Assembly: GCA_024278955.1 (NCBI GenBank)
Contig: JAJRSE010000019.1
Span: forward strand, 1-49,385
DNA length: 49,385 bases
From: Planctomycetota bacterium
GTDB taxonomy: Bacteria; Planctomycetota; Planctomycetia; Pirellulales; Lacipirellulaceae
Direction: 5' to 3'
Within the stretch, counting starts at the first letter, position 1, and the number at the start of each line of letters is the position of its first letter. Below the pieces are notes generated by a model. That model worked only from the letters and a program-made list of their open reading frames with translations. It searched no databases and was not told where the DNA came from. Both the position numbers and the translations under genes were made by a program. Of this stretch, positions 1-9,362 are shown piece by piece.

Positions 1-70
1 CAGCCAGCATCACGTCTGCTTCACGCAGTTTCTTGATGATCTGTCCCGGATTGTGTTTCTTGCCTTTCAT
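1..70 (-). mobile_element. IS3-family transposase OrfA, N-terminal 23 codons (cut by window edge)
   Basis: Read on the minus strand from the ATG at 70, the first 23 codons give MKGKKHNPGQIIKKLREADV followed by MLA. This is the typical start of the small helix-turn-helix subunit (OrfA) of IS3-type transposases, which binds the element's ends and is usually joined to the DDE subunit OrfB by frameshifting. An AAGGA ribosome site lies just upstream of the ATG. The rest of the gene lies outside the window, so intactness cannot be judged. The DNA just upstream (71 onward) should hold one terminal inverted repeat of the element, but I could not define it from one end alone. Confidence 0.75.
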
Positions 71-460
71 CGAAAGTCCTTCTGCCCATGCGGGCCGTTA
101 GACTCTCATAACACATGGATCAGCTTTTGGGGAGCACTCCAGTTTCCCAGGACGCCGAAGCTTGTCATCGCTCCGATACCGTGTGTCTCCACACGGCAAG
201 TCCCCACGCTCGCAACGTTGCACCGTCCGCCAATGGCGGATTCAGGCCCCGTCGACAGGATTTTCACCTGTTTGCCTATGACGGCCTTGGGCGATTCGCA
301 TCGCACAAGGTTTTTCAGAGTCGCCCACGTTTCAATTGCTTATTGCCTATTTCTCATAGACGCAGCTCGTATCGGATAGAACTGTGAGATTACTCTGGAC
401 GTGCGTTGCTTCGAGACAAAGGAAGCAACAAGACCAGGATTAGTTCACAGAGCCTCCGTC

Positions 461-494
461 GAACCGGACAAGCCACTCTCATGGCATCCGGCTC
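461..494 (-). ncRNA. Group II intron domain V
   Basis: On the minus strand these 34 nt fold as the catalytic domain V of a group II intron. The lower stem is GAGCCGGA with TCCGGTTC and contains the AGC triad. The upper stem is GCCAT with GTGGC, closed by a GAGA (GNRA) loop. A two-base bulge (TT) lies on the 3' side. Compared from memory with the classic 34-nt yeast ai5-gamma domain V, the length is identical and about 27 positions match; the stem changes at positions 7/28 and 12/21 keep base pairing. The UU bulge is unusual, since AC or CG is commoner. No intact reverse transcriptase frame lies upstream, so the intron is probably a fragment or needs help in trans. Confidence 0.8.
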
Positions 495-725
495 TACGGA
501 CAGGCAGCGTAAGAAAAGCTGGATTCTCCCCTTAGCGTGGTTGGTTGGACCACGTTTACCGGGAGCTACCTCCTATCCAAGAAGTCGCTCTGCAAGCTGT
601 TGCAGTTGGCGACGGTTTTCTTATGGAGCTGGCCGCAAAACATGTGACACAATCGACAAAGATAAGTCACATGGAAACTTCGTTTGTCATAACAGGCGAA
701 ACAATCAATCATGGGCACATCGTGA

Positions 726-761
726 GCCGGTAGACTTTCTTGAGGAAGTTTGGCTACCGGC
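726..761. repeat. Hairpin GCCGGTAG/CTACCGGC
   Basis: An 8-bp perfect inverted repeat, with a further weak inner stem (ACTTTC with GGAAGT), lies about 230 bp upstream of the domain V in the intron's direction. It may be part of the intron scaffold or a leftover of another element. Nothing else supports a function. Confidence 0.4.
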
Positions 762-1021
762 GGCGATGCTTTGCCCTGTCCAATTGGGAGATACGCCTAT
801 GTCACAGTTACCATGCAAACGATTCCAGAGCCGACATCATGCCTGCTCGCAGTCGCTGGAATCCTCATGGCTTCAAATTTACGGCGACTAGGCAACTTTC
901 GGAAATAGGTACCGCCTTCAAAGCCCGAAGGTTGTAACCCCCGGGATTTCGGAGTGTGCTCCCACGCCACGTTTTATCAGCAGCAGTCAGCCAAATTGCT
1001 AAACAAAGTAAACACACCAAA

Positions 1022-3577
<2,556 letters not shown>

Positions 3578-3591
3578 TTAGTCGAATACTT

Positions 3592-3993
3592 CTAATCAAT
3601 TTTTCCTAGCCGAAAGCGGATTTGCTTGATCCCCTCTTCCGGAAGCTGCTCTTGCAAACTGGCTAGTAACTCTTCCTTCCGAAACGTAAATTCCTGCATC
3701 AATAGCGAATTGGCTACCAGTATCTCTAGCACCCCTCGCCGCATTCCTGACACTCGCGTCGAAGGCGCCAACTGCTCGCCCACTGCTGCCTGCCAAGCTT
3801 TATCTCGCGCGCCGGCTGCTCGAACCTGCGCATAACCCTTCCGCTGAACCAACTGAGCTATCACATTCCGAATCTCCTTCGGACGCCGCTTCGCATGATA
3901 CCAACGCTGGTAAGACGCCCGACGAAGCTCCAGCTCTTCAAGCTCCTTCAATTCCGACTCTTGAAACTTCGATTCGTCGCGACGCGGTTTCAT
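3592..3993 (-). CDS. dciA: DciA-type helicase loader (DUF721)
   Basis: A 133-residue protein of the DUF721 family. DciA is the ancestral bacterial loader or operator of the replicative helicase DnaB, replaced by DnaC/DnaI in some lineages. Residues about 40-130 show the DUF721 pattern (AWQAAVGEQLAPSTRV, then GVLEILVANSLLMQEFTFRK, ending in IKQIRFRLGKID). The N-terminal 35 residues are charged and probably flexible. Its ATG overlaps the dnaN stop as ATGA (3990-3993), so the two are translationally coupled. Family assignment is firm; the helicase-loading role is inferred from the family and from its place between dnaN and gyrB. Confidence 0.88.
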   Translation of the reverse strand: MKPRRDESKFQESELKELEELELRRASYQRWYHAKRRPKEIRNVIAQLVQRKGYAQVRAAGARDKAWQAAVGEQLAPSTRVSGMRRGVLEILVANSLLMQEFTFRKEELLASLQEQLPEEGIKQIRFRLGKID

Positions 3994-5105
3994 CGATCAC
4001 GCGCCAACGGCATGATCACATATCCATAACCGTCGTCCGTACTACAAACCGCCGCACTCTCCGAATCTTTCACTTCAATCGTAAATGTCTTCTCGGCATC
4101 AAGCACCTTGAGAAACTCAATCACAAATTTCGGATCAAGCGTCACCGTCAGCTCCTCCCCATCATAAGAAATTGGCAACTCGACCCGAGACTGACCCACC
4201 TCGGCCGCCCGCCCCGAAAGCACCAACATCCCCTCGCCAAACGTCATATCGATGCCTCGGCTCTCCTCGCTCGTCACAATCGCTGCCTGACGAACCGCCG
4301 AATGCAACGCACCTACCGCCAAGTCGAGCTTCATGCCCCCACTTTGCTCAGGAAATACTTTCCTCCAATCAGGAAAGCGACCTTCGAGCAGACGTGCAGA
4401 AATCGTTGCACGGGCCGTATGCACCAAAAACTCGCTCCCCTTCACCGCGACTTGCACTTCCGCATCGCTCGGCGCTACCGCTCGCTCGATCAACTGCACC
4501 GCACGAGTTGGCACTATAATCGACTGATCAGCATCAATCTCTTCTCCCGTCGTCGACACGGGCCCGGTCATCTTCGCAAGCCGACGCCCATCCGTGCCTA
4601 TCGCGGTAATCTGCCCTTCCGAAAACTCAATTTTCACTCCGCCCAATGCGTACCGGCTACTCTCGTTGTCGGTCGCAAACGCTGTCCGACGGATCAGCTC
4701 CCGCAGCAATCGAGCAGGCACCTCGTAAAAACTCTTTTCCTCGAACCCTGTCACGCTAGGAAAATCCGCCGGATTCTCTGCCGGAAGCCGAAACTGGCTC
4801 CGCTCACCCCGAATCGTTGTTCCCGTCCCATCCGCCTCAAGGTGCAACGTCTCGTCGTTGCTCTCTCGCAAAATCGACCCAAACCGGCTGACCGAAAGCA
4901 CCACCGATCCCGGCACATGAACGTCCACGCCCGACACCTGATGCCGAATCCCGATTTCTAAGTCCGTCGCTGAAAGCACGGCACCCTCCTTCGTCACCTC
5001 CAGCTTCACATTCTGAAGAATCGGCTTGGGACTCCGCGTTGGTGCTACCGTCGCTACCGTTTGAAACGCTTGCAACAGCTGCTCTCGATCGCAAGATACT
5101 TTCAT
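3990..5105 (-). CDS. dnaN: DNA polymerase III beta subunit (sliding clamp)
   Basis: Ring-shaped processivity clamp that tethers the replicative polymerase and binds many repair proteins. From the ATG at 5105 the protein is 371 residues and begins MKVSCDREQLLQAFQTVATV, as in the family. It has three successive clamp domains (EGRFPDWRKVFP in the third) and ends VIMPLARDR, the usual C-terminal pocket. GGGAGG lies 7 nt before this ATG. An in-frame TTG at 5189 with a perfect AGGAGG 6 nt upstream would add 28 low-complexity residues, so a longer form is possible. It lies downstream of dnaA across the candidate origin and is coupled to dciA. Confidence 0.96.
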   Translation of the reverse strand: MKVSCDREQLLQAFQTVATVAPTRSPKPILQNVKLEVTKEGAVLSATDLEIGIRHQVSGVDVHVPGSVVLSVSRFGSILRESNDETLHLEADGTGTTIRGERSQFRLPAENPADFPSVTGFEEKSFYEVPARLLRELIRRTAFATDNESSRYALGGVKIEFSEGQITAIGTDGRRLAKMTGPVSTTGEEIDADQSIIVPTRAVQLIERAVAPSDAEVQVAVKGSEFLVHTARATISARLLEGRFPDWRKVFPEQSGGMKLDLAVGALHSAVRQAAIVTSEESRGIDMTFGEGMLVLSGRAAEVGQSRVELPISYDGEELTVTLDPKFVIEFLKVLDAEKTFTIEVKDSESAAVCSTDDGYGYVIMPLARDR

Positions 5106-5195
5106 CGCTTGGCCTCCCTTTCCTCGATCCGAGGTTTGCTCCATCGAAGATGCTTCGGCGGCAGATTGGTTTTCTAAGGTCGTAGACAACAGACA

Positions 5196-5201
5196 CCTCC
5201 T
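5196..5201 (-). promoter_or_regulatory. Strong Shine-Dalgarno AGGAGG before an upstream in-frame TTG of dnaN
   Basis: On the minus strand AGGAGG is followed after 6 nt by TTG at 5189, which reads straight into dnaN. It is the best ribosome site in the cluster yet serves a start 28 codons upstream of the family start. It either makes an N-terminally extended clamp or acts as a ribosome standby site. Confidence 0.55.
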
Positions 5202-5621
5202 GTAGATGGTAAGTAGGTTTTGTTTATATATATTTAAGTTAGTAGCAGTATTAAAGCGGGGTGCTTTACTGTCGATAGAATTGATTTCTAACGACTAAAG
5301 TAAACACCTGAAAGCACTTAGCGAATCGTCGAGTTGGTGGAAAAGCCGTTGGCAGGCTGTCGATAGCAAGTCAGTCGAGTGTCGAACAATGAGCGAAAAT
5401 AAGGAGGGCAACAACAACCGACACCCAAACCCAAATTTAAGAAGCTTAAACAACAACATTCAAACAGGTTTTCCACAATGAGTTAAGTCAGCAACGAATA
5501 TCAAAGTTCAACTAGGTCACACTCGCAAGGGAGCAAATCAACTTGGCAAACCAAAATCCTTTCAATTCAAACAGCAAATTACAACCGGCACTTTCCAAAT
5601 AGTTTCAAAATAAGAAAAATA
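5202..5621. other. dnaA-dnaN intergenic region, candidate oriC
   Basis: About 420 bp without a gene between dnaA and dnaN, the classic origin position. It holds one perfect TTWTNCACA DnaA box (TTTTCCACA, 5469-5477, plus strand), a one-mismatch box (TTTTCCACC read on the minus strand, 5336-5344), and an AT-rich stretch TTTATATATATTTAAG (5223-5238) beside dnaN that could be the unwinding element or a promoter. Two boxes are few for an origin, so this rests mainly on position. A GC-skew switch here would settle it. Confidence 0.4.
5469..5477 (+). promoter_or_regulatory. DnaA box TTTTCCACA
   Basis: A perfect match to the DnaA box consensus TTWTNCACA in the dnaA-dnaN gap. It could serve origin function, dnaA autoregulation, or both. 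Confidence 0.5.
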
Positions 5622-6689
5622 TCACACTGCCGTCAAAATCCGTTGCAACTCATCAACCGCTTTCTGAGTTACCGGATCCTCGGCCAGTTGTCGTTCGATG
5701 TTTCGATGGGCATGCATAATCGTCGAATGATCGCGGCGGCCAAGGCCCTGCCCAATTTGTGCGTAGCTTACGTCGGTAAGTTTTCGGGCCAAATGGATGA
5801 CGACTCCACGAGCGTAAACCAGCGATTTGCGGCGAGTCGGGCTCCGCATCGCAGCTTGAGTCAGCGAAAAATACCGTGCAACCACAGCAACAATTTGCTT
5901 GAGCCGAATTGGCTCTCGCAACTGGTCCAGGCTTGTGGCCTGGCCACTTTCGCCCGTAAGTTCAAGCTCAGCCAAAGCTCGCAGCAGCATAGGAGCCGGT
6001 CCATCGACTTTTTTTGCAAGTGCGTCAAGTCGATCTTCACTAAGCGAGATCGAACGCGATGCGCTAACCAGCCCTAAAATTTCTCGTCGGGCTTCTAAAC
6101 CAGGCAGTCGCAACTGTACCAGCAAACCGCTGGCAAGCCGATCACGCAGACCGGTTTCGAGCTTCAGCATCGTTGCCGGAGGCTGCTGCGCCGTGAATAG
6201 CACCGTGCGGTCGGCAGCAACCAAAGCATCAATTGTATCACGCAATTCACGCTGCACAAAAACGCGGTGAGGCAATCGCTGGAGATCCTCAACAATCAAC
6301 AATCGAAGATTCGCTAACCGTTGACGAAACGAAACAAGCTCGTTTGCGTCGCGGGCAACATGGAGCTGGCGTGCAAAATCAATCGCGGTGAAGTACTCCA
6401 CCGAATCTTGGCCAGACAACTGATGAAAGCGACGCGCGATGCCGCGAGCCAAATGCGACTTGCCGCTGCCTGTGGGTCCAACCAATACGAGCGGATTGAA
6501 GAGGCAAGAATCGGCGTCAACCAAATCGACATCTAACAAGCGTCGCATCGCGACCGCAGCGAATCGATTTTCGGGACCGGCAACAAACGAAGGCAGCGTT
6601 ACCTCAGAGTCTCGGCTTGAGTCTCCAATGCAGCTGGGCAAATCGATTTGCGTTACCCCGTTGACCACCTTGGTTCCGTCCACACGCAA
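5622..6689 (-). CDS. dnaA: Replication initiator DnaA, short form lacking domain I
   Basis: AAA+ initiator that binds DnaA boxes and opens the origin. At 355 residues it is about 100 shorter than typical. The ATPase domain follows a 40-residue leader: Walker A GPTGSGKS (71-78), Walker B LLIVED (131-135, where families usually have IDD), arginine-finger region LRDRLASGL, and a C-terminal DNA-binding domain with GRRDHSTIMHAHRNI (about 318-332). The N-terminal domain that in E. coli recruits DnaB and DiaA is absent. Upstream codons to the first stop contain no other start, so the missing part is not a wrong start call; TTG 6689 or GTG 6683 are the candidates, both with weak ribosome sites. The gene lies 124 bp downstream of the cysteine desulfurase gene on the same strand. 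Confidence 0.92.
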   Translation of the reverse strand: MRVDGTKVVNGVTQIDLPSCIGDSSRDSEVTLPSFVAGPENRFAAVAMRRLLDVDLVDADSCLFNPLVLVGPTGSGKSHLARGIARRFHQLSGQDSVEYFTAIDFARQLHVARDANELVSFRQRLANLRLLIVEDLQRLPHRVFVQRELRDTIDALVAADRTVLFTAQQPPATMLKLETGLRDRLASGLLVQLRLPGLEARREILGLVSASRSISLSEDRLDALAKKVDGPAPMLLRALAELELTGESGQATSLDQLREPIRLKQIVAVVARYFSLTQAAMRSPTRRKSLVYARGVVIHLARKLTDVSYAQIGQGLGRRDHSTIMHAHRNIERQLAEDPVTQKAVDELQRILTAV

Positions 6690-6813
6690 GTGTATTTTTT
6701 GAGGAGTTTTGAAGCGAGGAAAAGTTGGCTTCCTCGTCGCAGAAAAAGTCGGAAAAACGAAGACCCAATTCTACCCGATCCGGGGCAAAATCGGGAGGTG
6801 CTAAGCCGATTTT

Positions 6814-8043
6814 TTAGAGGTTTCCTACTTGTCGTAAACGCTGACAGCACAAGAGGATACGGCTAGCCGCTTCGTCAATTTCTAACTCGGTCGTCGTGGC
6901 CCCCAAGCTAAACCGCACAGCCCCCCCAGCAGCCTCCTCGTCTAGCCCCATCGCAACATGGGCCGCCGACAGTTCACTTGACCCGCTCGAACACGCGGAA
7001 CCCGTCGAACAAGCCACCCCTTCCAGGTCGAGTGCCATGACTAGCGCCTGACGATTGAGCCCTACAAAGGCAATATTCGAGGTATTCGGAAGACGCTCCG
7101 CTCCGCGACCAATCACTACCGCAGTAGGTATTTCAGAAAGAATCGATTGTTCCAATCGGTCTCGTAGCGAAGCCATCTTCTTGGCCCGCAAATCGGCCTC
7201 GCGATCACAGTGCTCCAGCGCCACACGCATTCCCACCGCAAGCGCCAAGGTATCGGTGCCTGGCCGCAAATCGGCTTGCTGATGGCCACCAAACGCGATC
7301 GGACGGAGAGCCACCTCGTGGCGGACCACCAAAGCTCCAATGCCCAAAGGCCCCCCGAATTTGTGTGCGGCACAGCTCAATAGCGAGACCTTCAGCTCAG
7401 AAAAATCAACTCGCAGCTTCCCCACAACCTGAGCAGCGTCCGTATGCAGCGGAATACCTCGTTCGGCGCACAATTCAGCAACCTCGCCAACCGGTTGCAG
7501 TACCCCCGTTTCATTATTGCCAAGCATCAGACTGACCAGCCGAGTTTCAGGCCCCAAGGCCTCTTCAATCTCGCCAAGACGCACAGCGCCATGCTCATCA
7601 ACGCCAACCCGCGCGACTCGGCAACCACGCTGCTCCAGCTGCCCAGCAGGCTCAAGGATACTGGGATGTTCAATCGCAGAAGTCACCAAATGGGAGGATC
7701 CAGACCCCTCTCTCTCGCTGGGAGGGGTTAGGGCAGGGCCCGAATCGCCTGAAAAATCAGCCATCCCATGCCCACTCAGCAACCCAAACAGCGTGAGATT
7801 GTTCGCTTCGGTCCCGCCGCTAGTAAAAATTACGCGATCCGAGCGAGTACCTCCCAGCCGAGCCCCAAGAAGCTCGCCAATCCGCTCTCGCGTTTCTTCC
7901 ATAGCCCGACGGGCCTGCCGACCCGGTTCATGCTGGCTTTCCGGGTTCGCTCCAAACCGCAAACTAGCGTCGCGCACCGCATCCGCTGCCGCAGCAAGCA
8001 TTGGCGAGGTCGCATTATAATCGAGGTAGATCGAGTCAGGCAT
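6814..8043 (-). CDS. Cysteine desulfurase (NifS/IscS type)
   Basis: PLP enzyme that moves sulfur from L-cysteine to its own cysteine for Fe-S cluster or thio-cofactor assembly. The ATG at 8043 gives the family start MPDSIYLDYNATSPM; a longer reading to 8148 adds an unlikely 35 residues. Visible motifs: VTSAIEHPSIL, LMLGNNETGVLQP, PLP lysine in CAAHKFGGPLGIGAL, and the catalytic cysteine in STGSACSSGSSE. Total 409 residues, slightly long because of an insert of about 20 residues around LTPPSEREGSGSS that looks like a translated GC-rich hairpin repeat (7700-7745). It stands alone, so whether it serves Fe-S assembly or tRNA thiolation is unclear. Confidence 0.92.
   Translation of the reverse strand: MPDSIYLDYNATSPMLAAAADAVRDASLRFGANPESQHEPGRQARRAMEETRERIGELLGARLGGTRSDRVIFTSGGTEANNLTLFGLLSGHGMADFSGDSGPALTPPSEREGSGSSHLVTSAIEHPSILEPAGQLEQRGCRVARVGVDEHGAVRLGEIEEALGPETRLVSLMLGNNETGVLQPVGEVAELCAERGIPLHTDAAQVVGKLRVDFSELKVSLLSCAAHKFGGPLGIGALVVRHEVALRPIAFGGHQQADLRPGTDTLALAVGMRVALEHCDREADLRAKKMASLRDRLEQSILSEIPTAVVIGRGAERLPNTSNIAFVGLNRQALVMALDLEGVACSTGSACSSGSSELSAAHVAMGLDEEAAGGAVRFSLGATTTELEIDEAASRILLCCQRLRQVGNL
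7705..7727. repeat. Hairpin repeat inside the cysteine desulfurase gene
   Basis: CCCCTC...GAGGGG with an 11-base loop, followed by a GGTTAGGGCAGGGCC tract. This resembles the GC-rich extragenic palindromes often read as PLTPTLSREREG-like peptides. Here it lies in frame inside the gene, just before VTSAIEHPSIL, and adds a hydrophilic loop. Confidence 0.5.
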
Positions 8044-8240
8044 GCTGGCAGTATAGAGCGACCCGGCACCCGTTCCTATGAGAGCAGCCACCAAAAAACA
8101 CAAGCATCTCCAAAGCCCAGAGATTGCAATCCCCCGGCTTTCAAACAAGTTTCCGCTCGTAATTAGCCACCAACTCCCAGAAAATCAAACCGTCCCAACA
8201 GTACCGCCAAGACGGTTGCCAAGTCAAAAAAACAGGTATT

Positions 8241-8338
8241 TGACAAAACACTAGTATTCCACCGCTGCTTGGTTTTCGGGTGCCACTGCTGGGCAAGCCA
8301 GCAGTGGCACCCAACTTTTAGTTATGACAAAGCACTAG
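8241..8338. repeat. CTAGTGCTTTG-type interspersed element, copy A
   Basis: A short non-coding element bounded by the same-orientation 14-mers TGACAAAACACTAG (8241-8254) and TGACAAAGCACTAG (8325-8338). The core is a perfect 15-bp stem GGGTGCCACTGCTGG/CCAGCAGTGGCACCC (8278-8312), flanked by CTTGGTTTTC on one side and AACTTTTAGTTA on the other. The same modules recur at 10724-10872, 16492-16588, 18143-18285 and 47075-47219. Size, terminal repeats and lack of coding suggest a miniature mobile element. Confidence 0.75.
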
Positions 8339-8340
8339 GT

Positions 8341-8400
8341 GATTGCCAGCTTCTTCCTTTTTTTCTTGGCGAAATTGGCGGTTCAAAATATCGACTTGGC
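8341..8400 (-). repeat. Interspersed repeat 'AACCGCCAA...GCCAA', copy 1
   Basis: Read on the minus strand, CCAAGTCGATATTTTGAACC, then GCCAA, a variable 4 nt, GCCAAGAAAAAAAG and GAAGCTGGC. The same string, with few changes, is at 23857-23911 on the plus strand. It abuts copy A of the CTAGTGCTTTG element. Repeats of the 'accgccaagacgccaag' kind are common in planctomycete and cyanobacterial intergenic DNA. Confidence 0.65.
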
Positions 8401-8801
8401 AATCGTCCTGCGCAGATGTGCCCCTGAGGGAGCCGGTCAAACAGCCAAATAATAATGTCCCACACGAGGTCCCCAAAAATCCAAAATTCAACCCCTTTTG
8501 TCCCCCTGCTCTCACAAAAAACCCTAGGTTTCTCGAACATTTCGCAAACCTCAAGGGACAAAAACCATGAATTAAGTCCCAAAACATGGGACCCCTAGCC
8601 ATGGGACAAAACCCCATTCGGGGGGGCCGGGGTAACACGTCACAACACGCGAACCCCAAAGAAAGGCCAGGGATTGCAATCCCTGAGCCCGCCGGCGATT
8701 CCAATTGCCATTGCAAGCGGAATTCTTCCCCAGTTACTATCCCAACCGCCAATTTTGGTGCTTTGCAAATCTCCAACGAACTTTCAAAAAGAGAAAATAC
8801 C
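8401..8801. other. Repeat-rich intergenic stretch with GGGACA/TGTCCC motifs
   Basis: No supported gene. The stretch is studded with short copies of GGGACA or GTCCC in both orientations (near 8455, 8500, 8560, 8577, 8588 and 8601), able to form alternative hairpins, and ends with the palindrome CAGGGATTGCAATCCCTG (8668-8685). A minus-strand frame of 170 codons across it has repeat-derived composition and was not accepted. Confidence 0.5.
8668..8685. repeat. Palindromic repeat CAGGGATTGCAATCCCTG
   Basis: A perfect 18-nt palindrome. Relatives are at 9333-9350 (CAGGAATTACAATTCCTG), 8118-8137 (AGATTGCAATCCCCCGG) and 47282-47301 (GGAATTGCACTCCCCGG). All lie between genes or at gene edges, as expected for a small extragenic palindrome family. 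Confidence 0.6.
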
Positions 8802-9287
8802 ATGGCTACTGCGATGCGCTCGATCGTCATGTTGCTGGTTTTGGTCGGATTGCCTTCCGCCTGGGTCTACTACGGCCCCTTGCCGCCCCGTGCCCAGCAA
8901 GTCGTCGACCGAGTGGTCGAAATCGCTCAAGACGCCCTCGGGACTCGCCAGCAAACCGAGCGGGCCGAAGCGACGATTTCGGCACCCCGATATCAAACCA
9001 CTGCCGAGCAAGCCACGCCCGAGTCAACCGCCCCCCAAAGCATTGCCCTACAAGTCCAACCCCTTTTAGAACGGCTCCGGAGTCTTGGAGTTTCAGAGTA
9101 CACGCTAGAAAAATGGGGAAATGCAGGCCAGCTCTACCGTTTTCGCTGTGCCATGCCCCTGGCCCAAAGCGACGACATCACACGCCAATTTGAAGCCGTT
9201 GCGGACAGTCCCCTGCTTTCGGTCGAACAAGTCGTCGTCGAAGTCGCAACTTGGCACGCCTCTCGACAAACTCAAAATCAATTCTAA
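8802..9287 (+). CDS. Small membrane-anchored protein of unknown function
   Basis: I do not recognise a family. The ATG at 8802 starts MATAMRSIVMLLVLVGLPSA, one hydrophobic helix that anchors or exports the protein. It is followed by an amphipathic stretch (RAQQVVDRVVEIAQDALGT), a Q/T/A-rich linker (about residues 52-82) and a C-terminal domain of about 75 residues (IALQVQPLLERLRSLGVSEY through VEQVVVEVATW) that looks like a small alpha/beta fold. 161 residues. It lies 75 bp upstream of scpB on the same strand, separated by a palindromic repeat. It could be a planctomycete-specific envelope protein; no function can be assigned. Confidence 0.65.
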   Translation: MATAMRSIVMLLVLVGLPSAWVYYGPLPPRAQQVVDRVVEIAQDALGTRQQTERAEATISAPRYQTTAEQATPESTAPQSIALQVQPLLERLRSLGVSEYTLEKWGNAGQLYRFRCAMPLAQSDDITRQFEAVADSPLLSVEQVVVEVATWHASRQTQNQF

Positions 9288-9332
9288 AGAAAACGTAACA
9301 ACGAATCAGCTTTCAATCAGCACGTCAAAGCC

Positions 9333-9350
9333 CAGGAATTACAATTCCTG
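9333..9350. repeat. Palindromic repeat CAGGAATTACAATTCCTG
   Basis: An 18-nt inverted repeat (CAGGAATT/AATTCCTG) directly before scpB, in the same family as 8668-8685. The changed stem bases keep pairing (GGGAT/ATCCC against GGAAT/ATTCC), which suggests a selected hairpin. Confidence 0.55.
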
Positions 9351-9362
9351 AGATCCACTCCA

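Larger units (their letters stand above)
71..1021. other. Non-coding relic region containing a group II intron fragment
   Basis: No credible gene was found here on either strand; the open frames are short, overlap each other and match no family I know. The region holds a group II intron domain V (461-494, minus strand), an 8-bp hairpin GTTGCTTC/GAAGCAAC (405-429), a 6-bp CGTGGT/ACCACG hairpin near 535-555, and an 8-bp hairpin GCCGGTAG/CTACCGGC (726-761). It separates the 3' end of gyrB from an IS3-type transposase gene. This looks like a graveyard of mobile DNA; where the intron begins could not be determined. Confidence 0.6.

Noticed and set aside
4837..5196. A GTG-started open frame using the AGGAGG site before dnaN
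   Set aside because: The GTG lies on the ribosome site itself and the frame is out of phase with the clamp gene.
8318..8830. A 170-codon minus-strand open frame
   Set aside because: It runs through repeat elements and overlaps the start of the plus-strand gene at 8802; composition is repeat-derived.
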